Of a stretch of 64,000 bases of DNA, positions 1 to 8,350 are shown in pieces. The notes under the pieces are model-generated. The model was not told the origin of the DNA and made no database searches. It was given only the letters and a program-made list of their open reading frames with translations. The position numbers and the translations under genes are program-made. Each line of letters opens with the position of its first letter. The stretch's first letter is position 1. This stretch comes from UBA285 sp049970695 (GTDB taxonomy: Archaea > Thermoproteota > Thermoprotei_A > Sulfolobales > Desulfurococcaceae): NCBI GenBank assembly GCA_049970695.1, contig JBMFML010000005.1, positions 17,062-81,061 on the forward strand, written 5' to 3'.

Positions 1-348
1 TATGAACAACGGGTTTATCATGTCGCCTTCTTCGAGCTTCTTGAGGTGGCTTGCAAACCTTGAAGTGTGCTCTATGTCTAGGTCTATTAGCTGGTAGAAT
101 ATGTTCCTCAGCTTCTCCCAGAGTTCTACGAGCATTTCGCGGGGCATGTGAGTAGTTATCATGGGATCCTTCAGCCAGTTGTCAAACGCCTCAATAGTCC
201 TCTCCATGTGCTGAAAAGCCATTCTCGACAGCGTTATCAAGGTGAGTCTATCGGCTTCCTTGTAGTTCTGCTCGGCCTTAATGAAGAGCTGCTTAATTTC
301 TGCCTGCCTCTTAACCCACATCTCTAGGTTCTCGTAGAAAGACGACAC
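1..348 (-). CDS. Uncharacterised crenarchaeal protein (DUF2153-like), 3' part cut off by window edge
   Basis: This open frame runs off the left edge, so its C-terminus is missing. About 116 residues are visible, mostly amphipathic helix, beginning SSFYENLEMWVKRQ, with many Glu, Lys and aromatic residues. There is no signal peptide or membrane segment. The start chosen is GTG at 348, because GAGGTG lies about 7 nt before it; an in-frame GTG at 357 is possible. The pattern resembles a small crenarchaeal family of unknown function that I recall as DUF2153, but that assignment is from memory. It diverges from rnhB, and the roughly 100 bp between them carry both promoters. Confidence 0.6.
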   Translation of the reverse strand, partial: MSSFYENLEMWVKRQAEIKQLFIKAEQNYKEADRLTLITLSRMAFQHMERTIEAFDNWLKDPMITTHMPREMLVELWEKLRNIFYQLIDLDIEHTSRFASHLKKLEEGDMINPLFI

Positions 349-446
349 AGTACGCACCTCATTAGTGCTAGGGTTTTGAGCCCGCTTTATACCTTACGGT
401 CCTGCGAGCCAGGAATATAATCCTCACGCGGCTTTTAAATCAGCGG

Positions 447-1166
447 GTGTGCATGCCAAGGGAGCTCTTGGTAGGCGTAGACGAGGCCGGGCGGGGCCCT
501 GTAGTAGGAGACATGGTGGTCTCTCTAGCGGCCATTCCGCGCGAGCTGGAAGACCTCCTTAGAGAGGCCGGCGTGAGAGACAGCAAGCTGCTTGAAAAGG
601 CCGAGAGGCGCAGGGCCTACGAGGCCTCTCTCGCAGCAGGGGCCTTCATAGTCCTAGTCTACGCGCCGCCCTGGCTCATAGACGAGGAAAACCTAAACTC
701 CATTGAGGAGGAGTGCGCCAAGAAGGCCCTCACTGTGGCTTCGAGAGTCCTGAAGAAACTAGGGCCTGCAGCCGTCCGCGTGTACATCGACGAGGTCAAG
801 GGGAGGGCTGAAAAGCTCGCAGACTACGCGAAGAAGGCCTTCAGCTACGCCCAGACGAGCGTGGTCGTAGAGCCCAATGCAGACGCCAAGTACGTGGCTA
901 CATCGCTGGCCAGCATAGCAGCCAAGGTCTCGAGAGATGCTTCCATAGAGCCCCTCAAGAAGCTATTCGGAGACCTCGGCTCTGGCTACCCCTCAGATCC
1001 CGAGACTAGGCAGTGGATTCAGCGCATCTACAACCACTTGCAGGAGCCCCCTCCGTTCATTAGAGCTAGCTGGAGCACGCTGAGGGATTTAGCCCCGAGA
1101 TGGTATAGGGCTGGAAAGGGGAGGAGGCGGGGCGCCAGGAGCCTCCTAGACTACGTTAAGCGGTGA
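447..1166 (+). CDS. rnhB: Ribonuclease HII
   Basis: This enzyme cuts the RNA strand of RNA:DNA hybrids and removes misincorporated ribonucleotides. The N-terminal motif GVDEAGRGPVVG supplies the first two acidic residues (about D12 and E13). The other metal ligands are D115 in YIDEVKG and D146 in PNADAKYV, giving the complete DEDD site. At 239 residues it has the normal length of archaeal RNase HII. The start is GTG 447 or ATG 453; a TATA-like CTTTTAAAT at 432-440 lies so close that the mRNA may be leaderless. Its stop codon forms part of the Shine-Dalgarno of the next gene, so the two are probably co-transcribed. Confidence 0.96.
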   Translation: MCMPRELLVGVDEAGRGPVVGDMVVSLAAIPRELEDLLREAGVRDSKLLEKAERRRAYEASLAAGAFIVLVYAPPWLIDEENLNSIEEECAKKALTVASRVLKKLGPAAVRVYIDEVKGRAEKLADYAKKAFSYAQTSVVVEPNADAKYVATSLASIAAKVSRDASIEPLKKLFGDLGSGYPSDPETRQWIQRIYNHLQEPPPFIRASWSTLRDLAPRWYRAGKGRRRGARSLLDYVKR

Positions 1167-1172
1167 CGCGGC

Positions 1173-2333
1173 GTGGTCACAAACCTGCCCGCAGAAGCGA
1201 AGGCGAAGTGGATTAAAGTAATGGAGGCGAGGACCCTCGAGGAGAAGATTAGAGCACTAGAAGAGTTCTTGTCTAGCGTGCCAAAGCACAAGGGCACTGA
1301 GAGGCTGAGGGAGTGGGCTACTAAGAGGCTGGCCCAGCTCCGCGAAGAGCTCGAAGAGAGGAAGAGGAAGAAGGCGGGCCGGGGCTTCTCGTACTTCGTG
1401 GAGAAGGAAGGCGACGTCCAGGTAGCCGTTATCGGCCCGCCTAATACGGGCAAGAGCACGCTGGTTCACAAGCTCACGGGAGCCAGGACGGTCATTGCAG
1501 ACTACCCCTTCTCCACGACCTACCCCGTGCCCGGGACGCTCATTTACAATGGAGTCTACTTCCAGCTAGTTGACACAATGCCTCTCCACCCGGGCTCGTC
1601 CCTCTCGGCCAAGACCATTGGACTCGTGAGAAACGCTGATGGAGTCTTAGTCGTCGTGGACTCCGCAGACCCCGTTGAGCAGTTGAAGCTCGTAGTTGAA
1701 ATGCTCAAGGAGGAGGGAGTCCTGCTCACGAAGCCCCGTGGCAGGGTCCAAATAGAGGTTTCGAGAGCCGGCAAGCAGGGAATTAGAGTGACTGTGATGG
1801 GCAAGCTCGTAGGCGCCACTGCAGACGACGTCAGGAAGCTCCTTGAGGGCTACAGGATATTCAACGCGCACGTCAAGATATACGGCGAGGTGTCCCTAGA
1901 CGACGTGGAGCAGGCCCTCTTCGAGGCAACTGTCTACAAGCCTGCAGTAGTGTTCATAAACAAGGCAGACGCCAAGGCGCCGAGCCCCGGAGTACTCGAA
2001 GAAGTCAAGAAAGCCATCCCCGGAGCCAGGGTCGTAGCAGGCTCGGCGCTAACGGGACAGGGGCTTAGCGAGGTGGGAAGGGCCCTCTACGAGGCGCTCG
2101 AAATAATAAGAGTCTACACCAAGGCGCCCAACGCACCCCCATCGCAAAAGCCCCTGGTGCTCAAGAAGGGGGCGACTATTAGAGACGTCGCGAAGAGCAT
2201 TCACAGCGACTTCCTCGAGAACTTCCTCTACGCAAGGGTTTGGGGCAGCTCAGTGAAGTACCCCGGCGAGAGAGTCGGGCTGGACCACGTCGTCGAAGAC
2301 GGCGACGTAGTCGAAATACACGTCAGGGGCTAG
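1173..2333 (+). CDS. DRG-family Obg-like GTPase with TGS domain
   Basis: This 386-residue protein belongs to the developmentally regulated GTP-binding (DRG) branch of Obg-like GTPases, which associate with ribosomes. An N-terminal helical region rich in Lys and Arg is followed by the P-loop GPPNTGKST at about 88-96, a DTMP switch-II motif near 133 and NKAD near 264. The last 70 residues form a ubiquitin-like TGS domain. The start is GTG 1173, with GGTGA (overlapping the rnhB stop) as ribosome binding site. Its 3' end overlaps a convergent small gene by 4 bp. Confidence 0.94.
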   Translation: MVTNLPAEAKAKWIKVMEARTLEEKIRALEEFLSSVPKHKGTERLREWATKRLAQLREELEERKRKKAGRGFSYFVEKEGDVQVAVIGPPNTGKSTLVHKLTGARTVIADYPFSTTYPVPGTLIYNGVYFQLVDTMPLHPGSSLSAKTIGLVRNADGVLVVVDSADPVEQLKLVVEMLKEEGVLLTKPRGRVQIEVSRAGKQGIRVTVMGKLVGATADDVRKLLEGYRIFNAHVKIYGEVSLDDVEQALFEATVYKPAVVFINKADAKAPSPGVLEEVKKAIPGARVVAGSALTGQGLSEVGRALYEALEIIRVYTKAPNAPPSQKPLVLKKGATIRDVAKSIHSDFLENFLYARVWGSSVKYPGERVGLDHVVEDGDVVEIHVRG

Positions 2334-2656
2334 CACTCCTCTACGTAAATTCCCGCTACGAGCAGGAAGCGGGTAATGGGCTCCAGCACCCTGTTCTCGT
2401 CGCATACGTAGGCAGACGCCGGCTTGACCAAGCTGAAGACCCTGAGCGCGAACTCCTCGGACCTCCTCCCCGAGAAGACGAAGACCCTGTCGGCTGGAAG
2501 CGCTTTCTGCGCCCCGCTTCTGGCGAGGAGCTCCATGGTCTTTCCATCGAGGACAAACCAGGCGCCAGGACCAAGCTCGGCTGCGAGCCTTAGTAGCTTC
2601 TTCAGGGAGCCACTGGACTTCGCCGTGAACAAAACCAGCACTGGTTTCTGCAACAT
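2330..2656 (-). CDS. Hypothetical 108-residue alpha/beta protein
   Basis: I do not recognise the family. Alternating hydrophobic strands and helices (KPVLVLFTAKSSGSLKKLLR, ADRVFVFSGRR, ASAYVCDEN) suggest a compact Rossmann-like alpha/beta fold, perhaps a half-sized nucleotide-binding or PIN/TOPRIM-like domain, but no diagnostic motif is visible. The ATG at 2656 has a GGTG motif about 8 nt before it and an AATAAAAT promoter element near 2690. Codon use matches its neighbours, and two longer overlapping frames on either strand look like shadows. It converges with the DRG gene with a 4-bp overlap. Confidence 0.7.
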   Translation of the reverse strand: MLQKPVLVLFTAKSSGSLKKLLRLAAELGPGAWFVLDGKTMELLARSGAQKALPADRVFVFSGRRSEEFALRVFSLVKPASAYVCDENRVLEPITRFLLVAGIYVEEC

Positions 2657-2743
2657 GCAGCTGCACCCAGCCGGGGTTTCTCACGATTTTATTAGGCGCG
2701 CTTCTAATCTCTTAAAAGGCGTGTAGGCTGCTCAGCCGAGCAG

Positions 2744-3124
2744 GTGCAGCGCTTGAGCAGTCGCGAGCTGGCAGAATACCTCAAGTCCCAGGGCTACGGG
2801 ATCACGCTTACTGGGTCTCAGTCGCTCGTCATAGAGCACCCCAGCCTGCCCATTTACCTGCACTTGGAGTTCAAGGACAACCTAGTCTACGTGAGCATAG
2901 GGCTAAACAGGGACGAGCTGAGGGAAGTACTGGGGGAAATCCGCGAGTCTGGAGAAGACGTCGAGGAAGTAGTCGAAGACGCCTTGAGCTACCTAAACAA
3001 CGCGTCGCTGAAGGCCAGGAAGTGGCTTGAAGAAAGGGGCTATACAGCGGTTTTTAAAATACGCGAGGGAAGCATTGAGATATACGAAGTCCTCGAAGAA
3101 GTGCTCGAAGAAGCAGCAGAGTAG
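2744..3124 (+). CDS. Hypothetical acidic protein
   Basis: This 126-residue acidic protein has an N-terminal alpha/beta part (HLEFKDNLVYVSIGLNRDEL) followed by a helical segment rich in Glu and a second small beta unit. No enzymatic motif is seen. The GTG start at 2744 lies about 30 bp after a TTAAAAG element, so the mRNA is probably nearly leaderless. The stop codon is immediately followed by the phosphosugar mutase reading frame, so the two are likely co-transcribed. Conserved linkage with the mutase is unknown to me. Confidence 0.75.
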   Translation: MQRLSSRELAEYLKSQGYGITLTGSQSLVIEHPSLPIYLHLEFKDNLVYVSIGLNRDELREVLGEIRESGEDVEEVVEDALSYLNNASLKARKWLEERGYTAVFKIREGSIEIYEVLEEVLEEAAE

Positions 3125-3136
3125 GTGTGCCCAGCC

Positions 3137-4501
3137 GTGAAGAGGCTCTTCGGCACTGATGGAGTAAGGGGCATTGTAAACGCAGAGCTAACACCACTCC
3201 TCGTTGCGAAGTTCGCGCTCGCCGTGGGGGCCTTCTTCCCCGAGGGCTCGAGGCTACTAGTGGGGAGGGGGTCGCGGGCTGGTGGCGAGGCCATTCAGAG
3301 AATAGTCGAGGGCGCGCTCGTGCTGTCTGGGCACAAGGTCTACGATGCCGGCGTAGTCCCTACGCCGGCCCTGCAGTACGCCGTGAAGACCCAGGGCTTC
3401 GACGGCGGGGTAGTGATAACGGCAAGCCACAACCCCCCCGAGTACAACGGCATAAAAGTCATTGGGCCAACGGGCATAGAAATAGACAGGGACGAGGAGA
3501 GAGTAGTCGAAGAAATGTTCTGGGAGGAGAGGTTCAGGCACGCGAGCTGGAGGAGCCTCTCAGAGCGCGTCGAGAAGTACCCGCACGTCAACGACATCTA
3601 CGTCAAGGGCGTTTTAGAGAAGGTGGACAGGGGGCTAATTGCGAGCAGGGGCTTTAAGGTCCTCGTAGACCCTGCCAACGGGCCCGGCGCCCTGACGACG
3701 CCCAGGCTCTTGAGAGAGCTAGGCGTCAAGCCTGTCGTGATAAATGGGGATCTGAGCCCCCTGCCGGCGAGGGCGCCGGAGCCCACGCCCGAGAGCCTCG
3801 CCGAGGCGGCGAAGACAGCGGCGCTTTTAAAGTGCGACCTGGGCGTGGGCCACGACGAAGATGCAGACAGGGCGATATTCATCGACGAAGCAGGCGCAGT
3901 CTACTGGGGTGATAGAAGCGCTGTGCTGCTCGCAAAGCACTTGAAAGTCCACAGGGGTGAGAGGGGGAGGGTTTACACGGGAGTCTCCTCGAGCACTGTT
4001 GTTGAAGAAGTGCTGAGGCCCCTGGGCGTCGAAGTCGTCTGGCTGAAAGTAGGCTCTGTGGACATAGCACACACTATGAGGAAGATGGGAGACGCCCTAT
4101 GCGGCTTCGAGGAAAACGGGGGCTTCATGTACCCGCCCCACCAGTACGTGAGAGACGGCGCCATGGCTCTGGCGCTCTTCCTAGAGCTAATGGCACTTGA
4201 AAAGAGGAGGGCCTCGGAGCTCTTTGGAGAGCTCCCAAAGTACTACACCATTAAGACCAAGTACCCAATGCCGAGGGAAAAGGCGCTGCTCGTCGTGGAG
4301 AGGGTCAAGGAGGCCTTTAGGGGCGAGAGGCTGGTGACTATTGACGGTGTTAAGGTGATTTCCAGCGACTACTGGCTCCTCGTGAGGCCCAGCGGCACAG
4401 AGCCCCTCTTGAGAGTAATGCTGGAGGCGAAGACCGAGGAGAGGGCGAGGGAGCTGCTCGAAGTAGTAGACGGCATTGTGAGGGAGGTGGCTGGGCCTTG
4501 A
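3137..4501 (+). CDS. glmM: Phosphoglucosamine/phosphohexose mutase
   Basis: This alpha-D-phosphohexomutase interconverts sugar 1- and 6-phosphates. The GlmM-type N-terminus KRLFGTDGVRGIVN suggests glucosamine phosphate as substrate, although archaeal members can also use glucose or mannose phosphates. The phosphoserine loop TASHNPPEYNG lies near residue 96, the metal loop DEDADRA near 243, the sugar loop CGFEENGG near 322 and the phosphate loop RPSGTEPL near 422. I prefer GTG 3137, which has GGTG 9 nt upstream, over GTG 3125, which has none. The TGA stop overlaps the start of the Trm112-like gene. Confidence 0.93.
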   Translation: MKRLFGTDGVRGIVNAELTPLLVAKFALAVGAFFPEGSRLLVGRGSRAGGEAIQRIVEGALVLSGHKVYDAGVVPTPALQYAVKTQGFDGGVVITASHNPPEYNGIKVIGPTGIEIDRDEERVVEEMFWEERFRHASWRSLSERVEKYPHVNDIYVKGVLEKVDRGLIASRGFKVLVDPANGPGALTTPRLLRELGVKPVVINGDLSPLPARAPEPTPESLAEAAKTAALLKCDLGVGHDEDADRAIFIDEAGAVYWGDRSAVLLAKHLKVHRGERGRVYTGVSSSTVVEEVLRPLGVEVVWLKVGSVDIAHTMRKMGDALCGFEENGGFMYPPHQYVRDGAMALALFLELMALEKRRASELFGELPKYYTIKTKYPMPREKALLVVERVKEAFRGERLVTIDGVKVISSDYWLLVRPSGTEPLLRVMLEAKTEERARELLEVVDGIVREVAGP

Positions 4502-4908
4502 TGCGCTACTGGGGCCTAGACGTGCTTAGGTGCGTCCACTGCAAGCACTTCCCACTCGAAATGCACGTAATTGAAGAAGAAAAGCAGGAAGTAGATACAA
4601 GCGGCATTGAAAAGCCCCTTTGCAAGTCCTACTGCGGGTACTTGAAGACGAGCATCGAGCAGGGCAGGGAGTACCCGTGCGACGAGTGCCTGAAAGTGGG
4701 AATCAAGACCGCAGTGCTATACTGCACCAACTGCAAGCACTGGTATCCAGTCAGAAACGGCATCGTGGTAATGCTGACTGACAGCAAGAGGAAGCGCGAG
4801 AAGGACCTCGAGTTCCTCAGGACTTACAGAGACAAAATACCCGAGCACATTTTGAGGGAAGGCAAGCCAGTAAACCTGGCCGGGGAGGCCGGCCCCGCCC
4901 CTACTTGA
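4501..4908 (+). CDS. Trm112-like zinc-binding protein
   Basis: This 136-residue protein carries several Cys pairs: CVHC near residue 10, a C-x3-C pair, CDEC and CTNC. The ending KHWYPVRNGIVVML is typical of Trm112/YcaR-type zinc proteins, which activate tRNA, rRNA and release-factor methyltransferases by heterodimerising with them. The insertion between the two halves is longer than in bacterial YcaR, as in crenarchaeal members. The start is ATG 4501 or TTG 4498, overlapping the mutase stop, with GGAGGTG upstream, so translation is coupled. No methyltransferase partner is adjacent. It converges with an unknown gene, overlapping by 8 bp. Confidence 0.8.
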   Translation: MRYWGLDVLRCVHCKHFPLEMHVIEEEKQEVDTSGIEKPLCKSYCGYLKTSIEQGREYPCDECLKVGIKTAVLYCTNCKHWYPVRNGIVVMLTDSKRKREKDLEFLRTYRDKIPEHILREGKPVNLAGEAGPAPT

Positions 4909-5611
4909 GCCCAGCCGGTATGTGCACCACGGGCACTATGGCAAGCCCGGCTGCGTGGTCTGCTCTAAGCCTGCCCAAGAGCCCCCTCTCCGCCGCCACG
5001 CCGAGCACATCCACGTAGTAGAGGAAGGGGGCGCCCGTCTCGCAGGATATCCTCCAGTACCTCTTCTTGTCCCTCTCGATCTTCCCCCTCCTGCCCCCGA
5101 GAACGGCGTCAGCGCCCGCCCTGCCCTCGAGCACGTCTAGTGCTTCGTTGACGCAGTCCTCGTATAGGTCTAGTATAGTGTAGTCTGCTATTCTCAGGTG
5201 GAGCTTCCAGGAGTTCGTGTCCATTTCCTTGCAGACGCGCACGACGCCGCTAGCCACGTTTTCGACGCCTTTTAAGTAGCTCTCGCCGAGCAGTAGAGCA
5301 GGCGAGACGTAGGCCGAGGAGTAGACGAGGAGCTCGGAGACCCCTCTCGAGAGCCCCGAACCCGCGAGGAGCTCGACCAGCTCGCTCACTGCTTGAACGG
5401 GTGGTACGAGCTCCCTGAAGGGGTTTCCGCGCAAGTACTTCTCGAGCCTGCCGCGGTACTTCTCAACAACGCTGGGGACTAGGCCCAGGTTTCTGTACCT
5501 AAACCTCTTGACGAGCCACTCAATGCTCTCCCAAACACCCTCCTCCTCCAGATCCGCTAGGACGACGCCTCTCAAGTTCTTGACTAGTGCGGCGTACTTT
5601 GCGAAGCCCAA
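4901..5611 (-). CDS. Hypothetical protein downstream of radical SAM gene
   Basis: This is a 236-residue protein of unknown function. The open frame extends to 5782, but that extension overlaps the radical SAM gene and reads as low-complexity Arg/Ala, so I start at TTG 5611, which follows a TTTTAAG promoter element at about 5645-5652. The protein is largely helical, with a final beta-rich part (RYWRISCETGAPFLYYVDVL). No catalytic motif is evident. It follows a glycosylase and a radical SAM gene on the same strand but has its own promoter, so it may be functionally separate. Confidence 0.7.
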   Translation of the reverse strand: MGFAKYAALVKNLRGVVLADLEEEGVWESIEWLVKRFRYRNLGLVPSVVEKYRGRLEKYLRGNPFRELVPPVQAVSELVELLAGSGLSRGVSELLVYSSAYVSPALLLGESYLKGVENVASGVVRVCKEMDTNSWKLHLRIADYTILDLYEDCVNEALDVLEGRAGADAVLGGRRGKIERDKKRYWRISCETGAPFLYYVDVLGVAAERGLLGRLRADHAAGLAIVPVVHIPAGLK

Positions 5612-5664
5612 GCAAGCCCCCTGTTCAAGCCTCGCCTTGAAGGGCTTAAAAGAAGCGCGCTGGC

Positions 5665-6444
5665 CTATATCATGAACTCCGGTACTCCACTCGGGCTGAA
5701 CGCCACTCTGGGCACGAGCTTGTTCTTGTTTAGGAGCTCGCGCACGTGCGGGTAGAGTATGACGTACTCCTCGTCTACGCACTCGGCTAGCGATGGGTGT
5801 ATCTGCGACAGCCTCTTCTTGAACTCCCGGTACGACTCGTCGGTACTAAAGCTCAGCATGACGGCCGGGTAGAAGTCCTCGCAGGGCCTGAGGCCCCTCT
5901 CGTAGAGGTTTTCGAGGGCCTTGAACTGGTACTCGTAGAACTCCGCGCTGGCCCCGCTCAAGTACTCGAACTCGCTGCTGTTGCAGCCCTTGAAGCTGAC
6001 TCTAACGACAAGCCTGGCGAACTCGGAGAGCTTCTTCGCGTACTCGGGGTACCTGCCTATGAGCAGCCCATTGGTTTCGAGTATGAAGGTGTACCTCGTC
6101 TCCTCGACGCGCTTCAGTAGCGAGGTCAAGTGCTCGAGGCCTATTGTAGGCTCGCCGCCGCTCAGCCTCAAGTACCTGTAGCCGTTCTTCCTCGCTATTT
6201 CGGCGAGCTTTTCAAAGGCGCTGTCTGGGCTTTCAAACCACCCCTTGTCAACGTAGTAGCTGTACCTCCAGCTCCAGCAGAACTTGCACCTCAAGTTGCA
6301 GCCAACGACGTCGCCGGTCGCTATTCCACCATACCAGCGGCCTCCCCTAAACCTGTAGTACCTCCTCTCAACCCCCCTGCTAGTGCGCCTGGTAACGTGC
6401 TTCTCGACCTCCTCGGCGAGCTTAAAGGGGTCCAGGCCTGGCAA
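5665..6444 (-). CDS. Radical SAM protein
   Basis: This 259-residue radical SAM enzyme has the cluster motif CNLRCKFCW near residue 50 (C-x3-C-x2-C), the SAM-binding segment LRLSGGEPTIG near 94 and the strand FILETNG. It resembles the MoaA/pyruvate-formate-lyase-activase-like archaeal group, but I cannot assign a substrate. The start is TTG 6444, preceded by the strong Shine-Dalgarno GGAGGAGATGA, which itself contains the stop of the upstream glycosylase. This arrangement implies translational coupling. No second cluster domain is visible. Confidence 0.85.
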   Translation of the reverse strand: MPGLDPFKLAEEVEKHVTRRTSRGVERRYYRFRGGRWYGGIATGDVVGCNLRCKFCWSWRYSYYVDKGWFESPDSAFEKLAEIARKNGYRYLRLSGGEPTIGLEHLTSLLKRVEETRYTFILETNGLLIGRYPEYAKKLSEFARLVVRVSFKGCNSSEFEYLSGASAEFYEYQFKALENLYERGLRPCEDFYPAVMLSFSTDESYREFKKRLSQIHPSLAECVDEEYVILYPHVRELLNKNKLVPRVAFSPSGVPEFMI

Positions 6445-6451
6445 GGCGCCG

Positions 6452-7375
6452 TCATCTCCTCCTCAGGGTTTCTCCACGGGGGCTAATATCGTGGCTGAGC
6501 AGGCGCTCTCTGAGGACGCCTAGAAGCCGCTCGAGTCCATCAACGTAGTGAGAGGGGTCTCTAACGAGGACTTCTTCTAAGCGGCTCCTCCGCCTCGACT
6601 CGAGCCTCTCTTTAATGTATACAAGCGACTGGACTACGCCATTGTAAGGCCCGAGCCTTGAGGCAGCCACCCTGTACGGGCACTCGAGCTTCTCGCAGCG
6701 CGGGCAGTCAAAGCCGCGGCTAATGCAGAAGCGCTTAGGCGGCTGGTAAGCCCCCGCGCCGAGGAACTTTGCGTAGTGCCTGTCTACTGGGGCGTGCTCC
6801 GTCAATCCGTAGCCGTGGAGCATTAGTGCCGCAATGCTCTTGGCGCCGACTCCCCGGACCTGCGCGAGCCTAGCAACCAGCTCGCGGAAACTCCCCGAGT
6901 ACTCGAAGGCCTCGTCAATTTGCTTCTTGGCCTTGTTGAATTCCCGGGGTATGTAGGATGTAGACTCCACGAAGCCCCTTTCCAGGGCTTCTCTAGTCCA
7001 CTTAATGGTGTTGACGTAGTAGTCTGTGTTCCTAGACAAGTATATGGCGTAGAAGACGTAGCGCGCGGCACCCGGGTCGTAGAGCAGGGTTACGAGGCTC
7101 GAGGCGCAGCCCCCCATTCCCGCGAGGCTGCACAGCTCTACGAAGAGCCCGTGCTTCTCAAGCCCCAATACGCGGCGGGCAGCGCTCTCTTCAACGCCAG
7201 GCGGGATCTTGCACTCGGCGACCACCTCGCCTTCCCTGAAGGAGCACTCGACACCCCTAGCACTCCCGTAGAGCACTCTAAGCCTGAAGCCCCAGCCCTC
7301 CTCCTCGATGCTTACCAGTGGCAGCAGGTAGGAGTACAGCAGCGAGAGCCCGTAGTGAACGTTCTTCACAAGCAA
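6452..7375 (-). CDS. Helix-hairpin-helix DNA glycosylase-like protein with Fe-S cluster
   Basis: This divergent member of the endonuclease III/OGG superfamily has 307 residues. The hairpin VRGVGAKSIAALML is followed by HAPVDRHYAKFL, where the Asp is the expected catalytic residue of HhH-GPD glycosylases. A Cys cluster (CISRGFDCPRCEKLEC) then follows, suggesting a [4Fe-4S] cluster as in Nth/MutY, though the spacing differs from C-x6-C-x2-C-x5-C (here C-x6-C-x2-C-x4-C). The N-terminal 100 residues look like an OGG-type beta domain. The start is TTG 7375 with GGAGAT upstream. It is the first gene of a coupled operon with the radical SAM gene, and its promoter carries two palindromes. Confidence 0.82.
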   Translation of the reverse strand: MLVKNVHYGLSLLYSYLLPLVSIEEEGWGFRLRVLYGSARGVECSFREGEVVAECKIPPGVEESAARRVLGLEKHGLFVELCSLAGMGGCASSLVTLLYDPGAARYVFYAIYLSRNTDYYVNTIKWTREALERGFVESTSYIPREFNKAKKQIDEAFEYSGSFRELVARLAQVRGVGAKSIAALMLHGYGLTEHAPVDRHYAKFLGAGAYQPPKRFCISRGFDCPRCEKLECPYRVAASRLGPYNGVVQSLVYIKERLESRRRSRLEEVLVRDPSHYVDGLERLLGVLRERLLSHDISPRGETLRRR

Positions 7376-7398
7376 GAGCGATCTCCAAGCCTGACTAA

Positions 7399-7434
7399 GT
7401 GTACACGGCTATTTTTAGCCACAGTAGTGTACAC
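7399..7434. promoter_or_regulatory. Paired GTGTACAC palindromes bracketing a TATA box
   Basis: GTGTACAC occurs at 7399-7406 and again at 7427-7434. Between them, on the minus strand, lies CTAAAAATAG, a good TATA box placed about 25 nt before the expected start site of the glycosylase operon. The same central segment forms GGCTA-TTTT-TAGCC. A dimeric regulator bound to both palindromes would cover the TATA box, so repression is the likely mode. This is inference from sequence only. Confidence 0.6.
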
Positions 7435-7494
7435 GAATAGGCTAATCGATTAAAGCGCGAAAAAGAACAAGCAATTAGTGGCGGGTGTGCCGCT

Positions 7495-7731
7495 TTGCAG
7501 AGCAGCAGCGTCATAGACCTCACGAGCGCCCTTGGGTGCTCTGAAAACCCCGTGGCCACGCTAGTAGACGTCCTCAAGAAGGGGGGCTCGGAGACCTTTA
7601 CGCTCAGGGCCAGGAAGAGCGTGATGCCACTCAAGCTGCTAGAGTTCTTGGCATCGAAGTACGGCTACAAAGTGAGAGTACTCGGCGAGAGCGGGGAAGT
7701 CTACGAGGCGCTGGTCTACAAGCAGGCTTAG
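7495..7731 (+). CDS. TusA/SirA-like small protein
   Basis: This 78-residue protein has the size and strand-helix pattern of TusA sulfur carriers. A Cys at position 15 sits where TusA has its CPxP active site, here reading CSENP, so the second Pro is kept but the first is not. A sulfur-relay role is therefore only possible. The start is TTG 7495, with GGTG 7 nt upstream and a GATTAAAG element near 7445. It reads away from the glycosylase operon and is followed 17 bp later by the DUF488 gene, with which it is probably co-transcribed. Confidence 0.68.
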   Translation: MQSSSVIDLTSALGCSENPVATLVDVLKKGGSETFTLRARKSVMPLKLLEFLASKYGYKVRVLGESGEVYEALVYKQA

Positions 7732-7748
7732 CCTAAAGGGGCTGTTCA

Positions 7749-8288
7749 GTGCCGGAAGGGCCTAGAGTTGTCTACACGCTTGGCTACGGCGGCAGAACCC
7801 TAGAAGAACTGCTCTCGCTGGTGAAGTCCCTAGGAGTACGAGTCGTTGTAGACGTGCGCAGGTGGAACAAGTCTGTAAGGCTGCCCGAGTTTTCTGGCGA
7901 GAGCCTCTCCAGCGCTCTGAGGTCCATTGGAGTAGAGTACGTGTGGCTCCCCGCCCTCGGGGGCTACAGGAGGTTCGGAGTAGACGTAGAAGACGTGGGC
8001 GTGGCGAAGTGCTTCGAGTCAGAGGGCTTCAGGGCGTACGCGACCTACATAGTCACAAGGGCCGAGGCCAAGGCTGCCCTAGGAGAGCTGGTTTCAATAG
8101 CGGAGTCTAAGGTCGCGGCACTGCTCTGTAGAGAGAAGTATCCGTGGCTCTGCCACAGGAAGATAATTTCCGACTACCTCGTGGCCAAGGGCTTCAGGGT
8201 GCTGCACGCGGTAGACCAGGGTAGACTCGTCGAGCACAGGCTTTCGAAATGCGCTGTCGTTGAAGGCGGCGAGTTGAAGTACGTGTAG
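7749..8288 (+). CDS. DUF488 family protein
   Basis: This 179-residue member of DUF488 starts with the family hallmark VYTLGYGGRTLEEL and ends with LLCREKYPWLCHRKIISDYL, containing the conserved Cys and CHR motif. Family members are small cytoplasmic proteins of unknown activity. The start is GTG 7749, with GGGG about 7 nt upstream. It lies directly after the TusA-like gene, which fits a redox or sulfur-related role, but this is only context. Confidence 0.85.
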   Translation: MPEGPRVVYTLGYGGRTLEELLSLVKSLGVRVVVDVRRWNKSVRLPEFSGESLSSALRSIGVEYVWLPALGGYRRFGVDVEDVGVAKCFESEGFRAYATYIVTRAEAKAALGELVSIAESKVAALLCREKYPWLCHRKIISDYLVAKGFRVLHAVDQGRLVEHRLSKCAVVEGGELKYV

Positions 8289-8350
8289 CAATAACAGGAT
8301 TTAAGCTTAGCCCCTCACTAAATATAGCCTAGCCAGCGTCGGCGGTTTTC

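Noticed and set aside
5612..5782. N-terminal extension of the hypothetical gene at 4901
   Set aside because: It overlaps the radical SAM gene, and a promoter element lies just before the chosen start.
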